DNA from: Nemorincola caseinilytica | GTDB lineage: Bacteria; Bacteroidota; Bacteroidia; Chitinophagales; Chitinophagaceae | Length of the DNA: 64,000 nucleotides | Direction of reading: 5' to 3' | Assembly: GCF_039540515.1 (NCBI RefSeq) | Contig: NZ_BAABFA010000007.1 | Location: 62,001-126,000 of the forward strand | Shown here: positions 17,493-26,128 of the stretch, one piece after another | Layout: each line of letters begins with the position of its first letter | Position numbering within the stretch: position 1 is the stretch's first letter | Made by a program: the position numbers and the translations under genes | The notes under the pieces: generated by a model | Database searches by the model: none | What the model was told of the DNA's origin: nothing | The model's input: only the letters and a program-made list of their open reading frames with translations

Positions 17493-18085
17493 TGTGTACT
17501 TGTGTTGCTTGTGGAATTTTCGCTGTTCGGGTCTGTATCGGTAGATGTTTGCTCCGGGCCGGCAGTATCAGCAGGTACATCCATTCCACTCTCACCCGGA
17601 TGGTCTGTAGCAGTATCCGGTTCATCGCTGGCTATACCGGCCTGGTAATAATCTCTCCTGAACCGCCTGATATAAAGCACATTGACGACCAGCCCTGCAA
17701 TGATGAACCACTGCGCTATGGAGCTTATAGTGAGGCTGACAAAGAATTTCTGTATCACCGACAGCGGCACCAGTTGCGCATATTCTTCATAATATTCCCT
17801 GTTGGTGATGAGGAAAGGAAGCGCCACAGCATAGAACAATACGGTGAACACGATGTTGAAATAATGGAAGGGCAGCGTGTTGTTGTCGCCCGGCCAGAAA
17901 TACTGCTTTATGGAAATAACAGCCGTTATGAAGACGGCCAGGTTCAGGAACGACACTATACCTGCCCGTAGCTGTATCTGGCCGTACAATATCAGTTGCG
18001 CACCATGGGCGCAATACGGCAACAGCACCATCAGCGCGGCAAATAACAGGAGGGTCTCAGCTTTTGCGGTTTTTTTTATTGGCAT
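17489..18085 (-). CDS. four-helix membrane protein with acidic C-terminal tail
   Basis: Start chosen at the ATG at 18085 (MPIKKTAKAE); a TTG four codons earlier is less likely. About 198 residues with four hydrophobic helices in the first 150 residues, then a low-complexity Ser/Thr/Asp/Pro/Glu tail to '...SNTSTH'. The tail is presumably disordered. I recognise no family. It converges on the permease gene with a 4-base overlap. Confidence 0.65.
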   Translation of the reverse strand: MPIKKTAKAETLLLFAALMVLLPYCAHGAQLILYGQIQLRAGIVSFLNLAVFITAVISIKQYFWPGDNNTLPFHYFNIVFTVLFYAVALPFLITNREYYEEYAQLVPLSVIQKFFVSLTISSIAQWFIIAGLVVNVLYIRRFRRDYYQAGIASDEPDTATDHPGESGMDVPADTAGPEQTSTDTDPNSENSTSNTSTH

Positions 18086-18185
18086 CGTGCCTTGCAAAAT
18101 TATCGCATGCGATCCTCTTTCGCCCGGCGTTAGCAGATCATTAGCGAACCGTTAGCGTATCGCGAACATCTTTCATTTCTAAGCA

Positions 18186-19442
18186 TCAGTCTTTCAGCGC
18201 CTTCTCCCATTTGCACATGGCTACTGTGGCCACGCTATTGCCTACTACATTGGTGGCAGAGCGGCCCATATCCAGCAGTGGGTCTATGCCCAGCAGCAGG
18301 GCCAGCCCGGCCTCGGGTATCTTGAAGGTGGCCAGTGTACCTGCTATCACCACCAGCGATGCGCGGGGTACACCTGCTATGCCCTTGCTCGTTATCATCA
18401 GCACCAGCAACATGCTCAGCTGCGTACCTACATCCAGGTGTATGCCATAGCACTGCGCTATGAAGATGGAAGCAAAGGACATATACATCATAGAGCCATC
18501 GAGGTTGAAGGAATAACCGAGCGGCAGCACGAAACTCACTATCTTATTGTCGCAGCCAAAGCGCTCCAGCTCCAGCATCAGGCGGGGGAAGGCCGCCTCG
18601 CTGCTGCTGGTAGAAAAAGCCACCAGCACGGGGTCCTTTATATGGCCCAGCAGCTTGCCGGTGCGCCTGCCTACCACCAGCCAGCACGCACCCAGCAATA
18701 TGGTGAGCAGCAGGAAGAGGCCCAGGTAGAACTCGCCTATGAAGAGCGAATAGGTACTGAGGATGCCCAGTCCCTGCCGCCCTATAACGGCGGCCATAGC
18801 GCCCAGCACGGCAAAGGGCGCGAAGTTCATGATGTAGGCCGTCATCTTGAGGATGATATGCGAGAGGGAATCGAGCACAGTGACCACTATAGCGCCCTTC
18901 TCGCCTATGGCGGCCGTAGCTATACCAAAGAATATGGAGAACACCACTACCTGCAGTATCTCGTTCTTTGCCATGGCATCTATGACGCTGGTGGGGAAGA
19001 TGTGGCTTATGAAATCCTTCAGTGTAAGGGCCGCATGTGCTACCACACCCTCCGTGGCGTCGGGCAGGGGCAGGTGCATGGTGGTGCCGGGTGCAAAGAA
19101 GTTGACCAGCAGCATACCCAGCAGCAGGCTCACAAAGGCAAAGAATATGAACCACAACAGTGTTTTGCCACCTATACGCCCTACCGATGCTATGCTGCCC
19201 TGTTTGGCCACGCCTACCACCAATGTGCTGAACACCAGCGGCGCAATGATCATCTTCACCATACGGAGGAAGATGTCGGCCAGCAGCGAGAAGGGCTGCA
19301 GTACACTCTCCTTCGTTTCGGCGGGGCTGCCATCCAGGTAGTTGTTCAGCAGGGCGCCTATGCCTATGCCTGCCACCATGGCCAGCAGTATATACAGGGT
19401 GATACGGTTCTTGCGGGGAGGAGTATGCGCTATCTCTGCCAT
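18186..19442 (-). CDS. dicarboxylate/amino acid:cation symporter (DAACS family)
   Basis: 418 residues, the usual size for GltP/DctA/GltPh-type carriers that import glutamate, aspartate or C4-dicarboxylates with Na+ or H+. Family landmarks are the serine-rich HP1 loop ('VAFSTSSSEAAFPRLM'), the NMDGT-like 'GYSFNLDGSMMYM', the HP2 'MITSKGIAGVPRASLVV' and the substrate-binding 'DMGRSATNVVGNSVATV'. The gene follows aroE on the same strand with a 57-base gap. The exact substrate cannot be assigned. Confidence 0.92.
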   Translation of the reverse strand: MAEIAHTPPRKNRITLYILLAMVAGIGIGALLNNYLDGSPAETKESVLQPFSLLADIFLRMVKMIIAPLVFSTLVVGVAKQGSIASVGRIGGKTLLWFIFFAFVSLLLGMLLVNFFAPGTTMHLPLPDATEGVVAHAALTLKDFISHIFPTSVIDAMAKNEILQVVVFSIFFGIATAAIGEKGAIVVTVLDSLSHIILKMTAYIMNFAPFAVLGAMAAVIGRQGLGILSTYSLFIGEFYLGLFLLLTILLGACWLVVGRRTGKLLGHIKDPVLVAFSTSSSEAAFPRLMLELERFGCDNKIVSFVLPLGYSFNLDGSMMYMSFASIFIAQCYGIHLDVGTQLSMLLVLMITSKGIAGVPRASLVVIAGTLATFKIPEAGLALLLGIDPLLDMGRSATNVVGNSVATVAMCKWEKALKD

Positions 19443-19499
19443 ATTATGTCGTTAAGCGGTATCTGTACCGCACAAGATACGCCAATAGTGTCTAATTGG

Positions 19500-20240
19500 T
19501 CATTCGCCTCGTTCGGGCCGTGTCCATATGTCCCAGCTTGCCTCGGCCTGCAGTACCAGCATCTCGAAGCCGTTCTTGGTCACTGCGCCCCTTTCCCTGC
19601 CATTGGCCAGGAATTGCGTCTCTTCGGGGTTGTAGATGAGGTCGTACAGCAGGTGCTGGTCGCCTATGCTATCGTAGGGTATGGGTGGTGCAGCGGCCAC
19701 ATCGGGGTACATGCCCAGCGGTGTGGTATTGATGATGAGCTTATGGGCATCTATGATGGCCGGTGTGAGGGTGGTATACCCTATGGTCTGCCGCGAGCCA
19801 TCGCGCGATACCACACTGTATGGTATGCCCAACTGCGTGAGCACATAGCGCACCGCCTTCGATGCGCCGCCATTGCCCAGTATCAGCGCCATATTATGCT
19901 GCGGCCGCAGCAGGGGTATCAGGCTTTGCTCAAAGCCTGTGACATCGGTATTGTAGCCCTTCCTGTAGCCATCCTTTATAGATATGCAGTTGCACGCCCC
20001 GGTCACGGCCACCATCTCGTCTATCTCGTGCAGGTGCGGCAGCACACTCTCCTTGTAAGGGATAGTGACATTGAGGCCGCTTATATGCGGATGCGCAGCC
20101 AGCAGGCCGGGCAGCTCTGCTATATCGGCAATGGGGTATGCCTCGTACAGGCAGGCAATTTGCATTTCGGCGAATTTTTTCCGGAAATACGCAGGAGAAA
20201 AAGAGTGCGAAAGCGGGTATCCTATCAGGCCGTAGTGCAA
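19500..20240 (-). CDS. aroE: shikimate dehydrogenase
   Basis: 246 residues. It reduces 3-dehydroshikimate to shikimate with NADPH in aromatic amino acid synthesis. The shikimate pocket 'GYPLSHSFSP' (residues 7-16) and 'NVTIPYK' (57-63) are present, with the catalytic pair Lys63 and Asp99 ('YNTD'). The nucleotide-binding loop is GNGGASKA (122-129). It is shorter than E. coli AroE (272), as usual for Bacteroidota. Probably in one transcript with the downstream symporter gene. Confidence 0.95.
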   Translation of the reverse strand: MHYGLIGYPLSHSFSPAYFRKKFAEMQIACLYEAYPIADIAELPGLLAAHPHISGLNVTIPYKESVLPHLHEIDEMVAVTGACNCISIKDGYRKGYNTDVTGFEQSLIPLLRPQHNMALILGNGGASKAVRYVLTQLGIPYSVVSRDGSRQTIGYTTLTPAIIDAHKLIINTTPLGMYPDVAAAPPIPYDSIGDQHLLYDLIYNPEETQFLANGRERGAVTKNGFEMLVLQAEASWDIWTRPERGE

Positions 20241-20401
20241 AATATCGTCTGTTGTGGTGTTGCCATGTCACCGCATTGTACGGTAGCCCCACAAATGTGA
20301 GAGATCCGCATTAAAAACGAACAGAGGCGGTCTGTATGTATTCCACAGGCATTTAACATAGCAGCTATTCGGGCATGTTGTGCATTTGTTATTTTTGATG
20401 C

Positions 20402-21067
20402 ATGGAGCTCATCAAAAAACTGCGACTGGATACCACCGAACCCCTTTGGATAGTAGATGCGCCCACCGATGTGGACAGCATACTGCCCAGTGTGGCGCTA
20501 TCTGCACGGCCCGGCAGAACAAAGCCAGTAAAGCAACTGATGCTCTTTGCCCGCGACAGCGCCCACTTATGCGCGCAGCTACCTGTACTGGCGCCCTACA
20601 TAGGCCATGATACCCTCTTCTGGATATGCTACCCTAAGCAGACGGGCTCCATGGCTTCGGACCTGATAAAGATGGCCGCATGGGAGGCGGTGTTCGCCGC
20701 GGGATACAGGGGGCAAACATCGGTATCGGTGAACGATGACTGGACGGGTATGCGCTTTACGAATGCGCCCCGCAAAAAGCCCTCGCAGGCAGGGCTGCCG
20801 CCAGAGGAGCGAAAGGTGGAGGGCATAGACTTTGTACGCCGCACTGTGCAGCTACCTGCTGATGCACTGGCCGTGCTATCGCAGCACAAAGGTGTGGTAG
20901 CGGCGTTCGAAGCGATGTCGTTCAGTCATAAGAAAGAATATGTGATGGCCATAACCGAGGCCAAAAAGCCCGAGACCCGCGCAAGCCGTATAGAAAAAAT
21001 GGTGCCCATGATACAGAAGATAATGGCGGAAAAGGAATTGAAACAAAAAGCGAGGACAAAGCGCTGA
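20402..21067 (+). CDS. YdeI/OmpD-associated family protein
   Basis: 221 residues in two parts. The N-terminal 130 residues contain a DUF3052-like core ('DTLFWICYPKQTGSMASDLI', 'VSVNDDWTGMRFT'). The C-terminal 70 residues match the bacteriocin-protection YdeI domain: 'LPADALAVLSQHKGVVAAFE', 'SFSHKKEYVMAITEAKKPET', 'SRIEKMVPMIQ'. YdeI-like proteins are linked to resistance to cationic peptides and envelope stress, but the mechanism is unknown. It ends on the base before the convergent comEC stop. Confidence 0.75.
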   Translation: MELIKKLRLDTTEPLWIVDAPTDVDSILPSVALSARPGRTKPVKQLMLFARDSAHLCAQLPVLAPYIGHDTLFWICYPKQTGSMASDLIKMAAWEAVFAAGYRGQTSVSVNDDWTGMRFTNAPRKKPSQAGLPPEERKVEGIDFVRRTVQLPADALAVLSQHKGVVAAFEAMSFSHKKEYVMAITEAKKPETRASRIEKMVPMIQKIMAEKELKQKARTKR

Positions 21068-23176
21068 TCAGCGCGATAGTACGAAGGCGCCCTGCTCTGC
21101 CACTGCATGCATGGCTATGCCGCAGGCATTGCACTCATTGCCCAACTGGGCCAGTTGCCTCCGCGAGAAACGGTTGGTGACCACAATGACCGATGGCGAG
21201 AAAACCTGCGATAGTTTTTTCACGTCCGTAAGCGAGGGGTCGTTCAGTACCAGGTAATCTACAGGGAAGGAGCCATTGATAGCGGGTGGCTCATCCAGTA
21301 TCAGCAGGGTCTTGCCACCTATGCAGCACACTTCCTTTTTACCCGATGCACGCTCTTCCCATGCGTTCCACCCGGTATGGGCGGCATCGGTGGTATAGGT
21401 CACATCGGGCAGGCGGGCAGTATCGGCGCCTATCACCGAATAGCTTTCGCCCTCGGCCACCTCGGCATGAAAGGCACGGGGCATATTATACACCACCAGC
21501 CTTCGCTGGTGCAGGGTGTCCCACTGGCGTATACACAGACTGGCCATGAGCAGGCATGCAGCGCCTACAGATGCGAACAGGGCAGGCTTGTAACGGCGCA
21601 GCAGGAAGTAGGCCATATCGGCAACGGCGCTGTAGAGGATGATGGTCTCTATGGCAGAGAGCGAAATGTGGCGGAAGGACAACGGCCCTATGTTCTGCAT
21701 GGCCGATACCGCCGCGCTGAAGATATCGGTAAGGTGCTGTATGACGATGGCTATAGAGCCCGATATGGCAGGTATGCCGCTGAATGCCAGCATCACCATA
21801 CCCTGCATGAGCACTATGCTCATGAAGAGGTAGGCCGCGGCATTGGCCACTATGAACATGACGGGGAACGAATGGAAGTAGTAGATGACCAGGGGCGCTA
21901 TGAGGATCTCTGCCGCTATGCTCATGGCTATGACGTTCCACAGCTTGGCAGGCAGCGAATAGATGCGCCGGGTGAGGAACCGTACCGCACCCTTGCCCAC
22001 GCCGGGCGATGCCCGTACCGGCGCCCATGCATGCACATGGCGATAGAACAGTATGATGGACAGCACCGCGCAGAACGACAACTGGAAACCTATGGACAGC
22101 AGCCATGCGGGCTCTGCACACAGCAGCACGAAGGCCGTGGCAAAAAGCTCGTTCAGGTTGTTGCTGCCACGCCTGATGATGATGCCAAAGGACAACAGCG
22201 AGAACATGGCCGCCGCACGCACGGCCGATGGCTGCGCCCCTGCCGCCAGCACATAGAACCATACTATGGGCATGGCCACCGCATACTTTATCCATGTATA
22301 GCGCTTGTGCTTCAGCCAGCCCAGCAGGGTAGAAATGACTATGAAGAACACAGCCACATTGCCGCCCGATATGGCTATGATATGTACTATGCCTGTTTCG
22401 GCATAGGCATGCTGCAGGTCTTTGTCCAGGTTCACCTCGTCGCCCATCAGCATGGCCTGCAGCAGGCCGCGGGCCTTGTGCGTGCCCAGGTACCTGTCCA
22501 GCTGGGCCATACACCAGTCGTGCATCCTTTCTGTGGCGGCGGCCATTTTTTTATTGTTGGCAGCGTAGAGGCGCACCTCGGCAGGGGTACACCATTGCGT
22601 ATGCCGTATGTTGTTTCGTGCGCAGTAGGCAGCATAGCTGAACTCGAACGGGTTGCCCGCATCCTTTATCGGTTCCCATCTGCCCGGCAGCAGCAGCGTA
22701 TCGCCCTTGTGCAGCATAAGGGGCACATCGGTCTTGCGTACATATACAAAGGCATTGCCGGCCACATTGGTCACTTTCTGCGGATCTATAGACGCTATGA
22801 TGCGCACGGTGAGCTTCCAGGTGTTCTCCTTCTCCTGCGGGGCAGCGCTGACGAAGGCCATGTAGGTATCCGAAGGCCGTATGTCGCGCCCGAACCAGTT
22901 GTAGCGGCTGCGCACATCGTTATACCCCGAAATGGATATGCCTGCGGCAAAGAGCGCGATATGTGCCAGCAGGAATGTACCCTGTGTTCTACTGACACCA
23001 AGGCACACCATGTATACCAGGGTGATGCCCATTGCCACCCATGCAAAGAGCGGCACCTGCCATTCGGCCATCAGCGGGCTATAGTAGTAGAGTATGCCCA
23101 GCGCGAACGGGGCAAGGATGCGAAAGAAGGGAGCCGCCTCCCAGAAGTAGGCTTTATTGACAGGCCATCGGTCCAT
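21068..23176 (-). CDS. comEC: ComEC/Rec2-family DNA uptake channel
   Basis: 702 residues. ComEC carries single-stranded DNA across the inner membrane in natural transformation. The order is: N-terminal helices and OB-like DUF4131 region ('YNWFGRDIRPSDTYMAFVSA', 'GDTLLLPGRWEPI'), then the Competence domain with the landmark 'HAYAETGIVHIIAISGGNV', 'ARAAAMFSLLSFG' and several helices. The C-terminal 150 residues stand where a metallo-beta-lactamase domain is found in Gram-positive ComEC, but I see no HxHxDH motif; a degenerate domain at this place is common in Bacteroidota. No other competence gene is near. Confidence 0.88.
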   Translation of the reverse strand: MDRWPVNKAYFWEAAPFFRILAPFALGILYYYSPLMAEWQVPLFAWVAMGITLVYMVCLGVSRTQGTFLLAHIALFAAGISISGYNDVRSRYNWFGRDIRPSDTYMAFVSAAPQEKENTWKLTVRIIASIDPQKVTNVAGNAFVYVRKTDVPLMLHKGDTLLLPGRWEPIKDAGNPFEFSYAAYCARNNIRHTQWCTPAEVRLYAANNKKMAAATERMHDWCMAQLDRYLGTHKARGLLQAMLMGDEVNLDKDLQHAYAETGIVHIIAISGGNVAVFFIVISTLLGWLKHKRYTWIKYAVAMPIVWFYVLAAGAQPSAVRAAAMFSLLSFGIIIRRGSNNLNELFATAFVLLCAEPAWLLSIGFQLSFCAVLSIILFYRHVHAWAPVRASPGVGKGAVRFLTRRIYSLPAKLWNVIAMSIAAEILIAPLVIYYFHSFPVMFIVANAAAYLFMSIVLMQGMVMLAFSGIPAISGSIAIVIQHLTDIFSAAVSAMQNIGPLSFRHISLSAIETIILYSAVADMAYFLLRRYKPALFASVGAACLLMASLCIRQWDTLHQRRLVVYNMPRAFHAEVAEGESYSVIGADTARLPDVTYTTDAAHTGWNAWEERASGKKEVCCIGGKTLLILDEPPAINGSFPVDYLVLNDPSLTDVKKLSQVFSPSVIVVTNRFSRRQLAQLGNECNACGIAMHAVAEQGAFVLSR

Positions 23177-23417
23177 GCAGGTAGTACCGGTTGATAATGT
23201 AAATATAAATAATATTTTACATTTTTATCGCATTAAAAATATATTGAAATTTCTATGAATGCCACTGTTTTGTTCACATATGGTTCGCAGTGGCAATGTA
23301 AGGGTATATGAACGCAGAAGATCTGGTATTTATACTAAACTTTGAAAGAGGACCATACTGAACTTTGTACATCTTCTCTTGCGAAAAAAAGCATTGGAAG
23401 TATACCCACCCTATAAT

Positions 23418-23455
23418 GAACGAGCGACAGATACCGGATCGCTCGTTCGTTTTTT
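23418..23455 (+). terminator. strong intrinsic terminator oriented to the plus strand
   Basis: 10-bp stem GAACGAGCGA (23418-23427) / TCGCTCGTTC (23439-23448), an 11-base loop, then GTTTTTTTA on the plus strand. The two flanking genes are both on the minus strand. It sits 6 bases past the stop of the SGNH/T9SS gene, but its T-run is on the wrong side for that gene. In the rest of the 23177-23460 gap I see only AT-rich sequence and two CTTTG motifs near 23341 and 23364. Confidence 0.8.
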
Positions 23456-23460
23456 TATGA

Positions 23461-24750
23461 TCAGTAACTCACGAACCGGCCTGTATACGTTGCCGATCCA
23501 GATGCAATGTAGTGGTACAGGTATACCCCGGCCGGAAAGTTGTCCTTTATCCGTGCAGTAGCAACTGCATATTCCTTTATCAGCCGGCCTGCCATATCAT
23601 ATACCTGCAATGTACCGCCTGTGTTTGCCGCAGGCAGCAGGAATGTGATATCGCCATTGCCCGATGCGGCCACTGAGATACCGGGGGCGGCATTGCCCAT
23701 ACTGCCTACAACGGTAGGAACGGGGCCTACATGTATGGTATCGGTACGGGTGGCGCTCATGCACTCGTTCGATACCGTGAGCGATACCGTATATATACCT
23801 GCTGCGGTATAGCCATGCGATGGTGAGGGCGATGTGGATGTGCCACCATCGCCAAAGTTCCACGAATAGCTATCGGCCCGCTGCGAGGTATTGGTGAAAG
23901 AGAACGTCATGCTGCCCGTCCATGTATGCGCATAACCTGCGTATGGATAGTGGCCTGTGCCCTGCCACTGCGAGATGCTGTCCAGCACTACCCTATCTGC
24001 CACGCGCTGCAAATTTGCAGCTACAGCCGCCGTGAGCCCACCCAAGTAAGTACACCCCTGCGCACTACGGTGGAATATGGAAGTATAGAACACACATGCC
24101 TGCAGGTAAGAACCTGCTATGGACGGGTGTGACTCATCGGCCTGGTAGAGGTCTATGGCGGGGAAGCTGTCTATCACCATCTTCCATGCTGCGCCCATAG
24201 GGGCGATGGATGCATGGTTGTCCTGCGCCATTTGCATATAGCTTTCGCGCAGCCTGTTCTGCATACCTATATAGGTACATACCACGGGATAGGATGGGCA
24301 GTTCATGGCATCGCCGTTCTTGCGGCCCCACGTCTGCATGAACATGGTCTCTATGCAAGAGTCCTGCTCGTTGATGGCGCTATCGAGCCAGCGGGCGTAG
24401 GGGTACACATCGGTAGCCACCTGTGCCGGCGGAAAGGAGGGCATCTGGCTTTGTTCCTGCAGCACTATGATGTCCCATGGCTGCGAAGAAATACCAGAAA
24501 GCGATGCGGCGAGGGTAGTATGCTGCTGAAAGGTATAGCCACCCGGCGCCGACATGGCATAGGTGAGGGTATCGCCCATGGCCGTAGCGAAGCTACTGAG
24601 CATATCGGGCATACTGTTGGTATAGGTATAGCTGTTGCCTATGAAGAAGACCTTGCGCTTGGTGGCAAAGGTGTGGCCATGAAGAACTATGGCCGCCAGC
24701 AAAAAGAGTAATTTGCCCGTGCGGGCCGAAGGGAGTTTATAAGTGATCAT
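23461..24750 (-). CDS. secreted SGNH hydrolase-like protein with PKD domain and T9SS sorting signal
   Basis: 429 residues. After a signal peptide comes a DUF4886-like SGNH domain: block I 'VFFIGNSYTYTNSMPDML' (Ser near 40), block III-like 'IIVLQEQSQMPSF' and a DxxH box 'ADESHPS' (about 205-208). A PKD-like domain follows ('YSWNFGDGGTSTS', 'AGIYTVSLTVSN'). The C-terminus is a type A T9SS sorting domain ('LQVYDMAGRLIKEY', 'FPAGVYLYHYI'). It is therefore exported across the outer membrane, probably as a surface esterase or carbohydrate-active hydrolase. Last gene of the row yfhO-like, Sel1, SGNH, with a 14-base gap upstream. Confidence 0.85.
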   Translation of the reverse strand: MITYKLPSARTGKLLFLLAAIVLHGHTFATKRKVFFIGNSYTYTNSMPDMLSSFATAMGDTLTYAMSAPGGYTFQQHTTLAASLSGISSQPWDIIVLQEQSQMPSFPPAQVATDVYPYARWLDSAINEQDSCIETMFMQTWGRKNGDAMNCPSYPVVCTYIGMQNRLRESYMQMAQDNHASIAPMGAAWKMVIDSFPAIDLYQADESHPSIAGSYLQACVFYTSIFHRSAQGCTYLGGLTAAVAANLQRVADRVVLDSISQWQGTGHYPYAGYAHTWTGSMTFSFTNTSQRADSYSWNFGDGGTSTSPSPSHGYTAAGIYTVSLTVSNECMSATRTDTIHVGPVPTVVGSMGNAAPGISVAASGNGDITFLLPAANTGGTLQVYDMAGRLIKEYAVATARIKDNFPAGVYLYHYIASGSATYTGRFVSY

Positions 24751-24764
24751 GACGCAAAGGTAGC

Positions 24765-26108
24765 CTATTCCTCACGTTCGGCCTTGGCCTTCCACTCGGC
24801 GGCCTTGGCGGGGTTGCGTTCGGTACCCGTACCGAATTCGTAGAAGGTGGCCAGCATGCCCATGGCATCCTTGTCGCCCTTCATAGCGGCCTTTTGTATC
24901 CAGGTAAAGGCTTTCACATCATTGCGCTTTATATCGCCCAGGCCCTTGTAGTAGATGAAACCCACCCAGAAACAGCCACCGGGATTGCCCCGCTCTGCCG
25001 AGCGCATGGCCCAGTCCAGCCCGGTGCGGTAGTCGTTGCCGCTGGCATTGGGCATATTGACGTATATGTTGGCTATCACCGACATCATCTCATCATCATT
25101 GGTCTTTATGGCCGTTTTTATGAACCATTCCAGCAGGCGTGCTTTCTGCTCTGCGTTCAGGTCGCCCGAGTTGTAGAGCGTCAGCAGGTTGTTGGTAGAG
25201 AAGTTGCGGCGCACACCTGTATAGCCGCCTGTCTCACGGTCGCGTATCAGGTATTCCATGCCCTTGCCGGCATCTTTGGCCACGCCTACGCCTATGATGT
25301 AGAAGCCACCCATATAGAAGGCGGCATCCGGCATATCCTTATCGGCCATTTTGCGCATCCATGCGGCCACGGCGGTCTTGTTCACCCCGCTACATTCGTC
25401 CTTCATCACCGTTACGCCCACTGGTTTTATAGACATGGTATCGCCCGCATCGGCGGCCCGCATGTACCAGTCTATGGCCTTGCGGCAGTCGTTGCCCATA
25501 TCGGCCTGCGCATAGTAATCGCCCAGGTAGCGCATGGCATCTACCTCGCCCGCCTCTGCCGCCTGTATGAACCAGTTGTAACCTGCGGTATGATCGGCAG
25601 GTACGCCATCGCCCTCCATGTAGCAGAAACCCAGCGCTATCATGGCATCGGCATCGCCCTTGCCTGCGGCTATCTTGTACCACTTTATGGCTTCGGCCAT
25701 ATTGGCCGGCACCCCATCGCCCGATTCGTACATCTCGCCCAGCTCGTAGGCTGCATCGGCGCTGCCCTTCAGGGCGGCCTTCTTGTACCAGCCCAGTGTT
25801 TTGACGGGGTCTTTCTTTATGCCCGTACCGCCCTCGTCATATATATCGGCCAGCAGCAGCATGGCGTCGGTATTGTCTTTGGCAGCGGCCTTCGTCAGCC
25901 ATTGGCTGGCCGTGGTATAGTTCTTGGGTACACCCATGCCATAGTAATAGTAGCAGCCCACGTTGTACATGGCCGTTACATCACCCTTGGCGGCCTTGGC
26001 CCTTTCGGCAGTTACCTGTTTGGCATTGGGCGCCGAGGGGCGCTCTACCTGCGCGTAACTGTTGAAACCTATCGTTGCTAAAAGACAAATACCTATAAGA
26101 GACCTCAT
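24765..26108 (-). CDS. secreted Sel1-repeat protein
   Basis: 447 residues with a signal peptide (MRSLIGICLLATIGFNSYAQ) and about ten Sel1-like repeats of some 36 residues covering the whole mature part, for example 'AMYNVGCYYYYGMGVPKNYT', 'AAYELGEMYESGDGVPANMA', 'AMIALGFCYMEGDGVPADHT'. Sel1 repeats form a TPR-like superhelix for protein binding. The two middle repeats deviate from consensus. It lies between the YfhO-like gene (20 bases upstream) and the T9SS-exported SGNH gene, so it may be a periplasmic scaffold for envelope glycan or surface functions; that is inference from position. Confidence 0.87.
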   Translation of the reverse strand: MRSLIGICLLATIGFNSYAQVERPSAPNAKQVTAERAKAAKGDVTAMYNVGCYYYYGMGVPKNYTTASQWLTKAAAKDNTDAMLLLADIYDEGGTGIKKDPVKTLGWYKKAALKGSADAAYELGEMYESGDGVPANMAEAIKWYKIAAGKGDADAMIALGFCYMEGDGVPADHTAGYNWFIQAAEAGEVDAMRYLGDYYAQADMGNDCRKAIDWYMRAADAGDTMSIKPVGVTVMKDECSGVNKTAVAAWMRKMADKDMPDAAFYMGGFYIIGVGVAKDAGKGMEYLIRDRETGGYTGVRRNFSTNNLLTLYNSGDLNAEQKARLLEWFIKTAIKTNDDEMMSVIANIYVNMPNASGNDYRTGLDWAMRSAERGNPGGCFWVGFIYYKGLGDIKRNDVKAFTWIQKAAMKGDKDAMGMLATFYEFGTGTERNPAKAAEWKAKAEREE

Positions 26109-26128
26109 GATGGTAAAAATATAAAAGA

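Noticed and set aside
18438..20300. 620-codon plus-strand ORF opposite the symporter and aroE
   Set aside because: It spans two well-identified minus-strand genes and the gap between them; the product has no recognisable domain.
21377..23194. 605-codon plus-strand ORF opposite comEC
   Set aside because: It is the shadow of comEC. The product is rich in His, Tyr, Gly and Gln without domains, as expected from antisense reading of ATA/GGC-rich genes.
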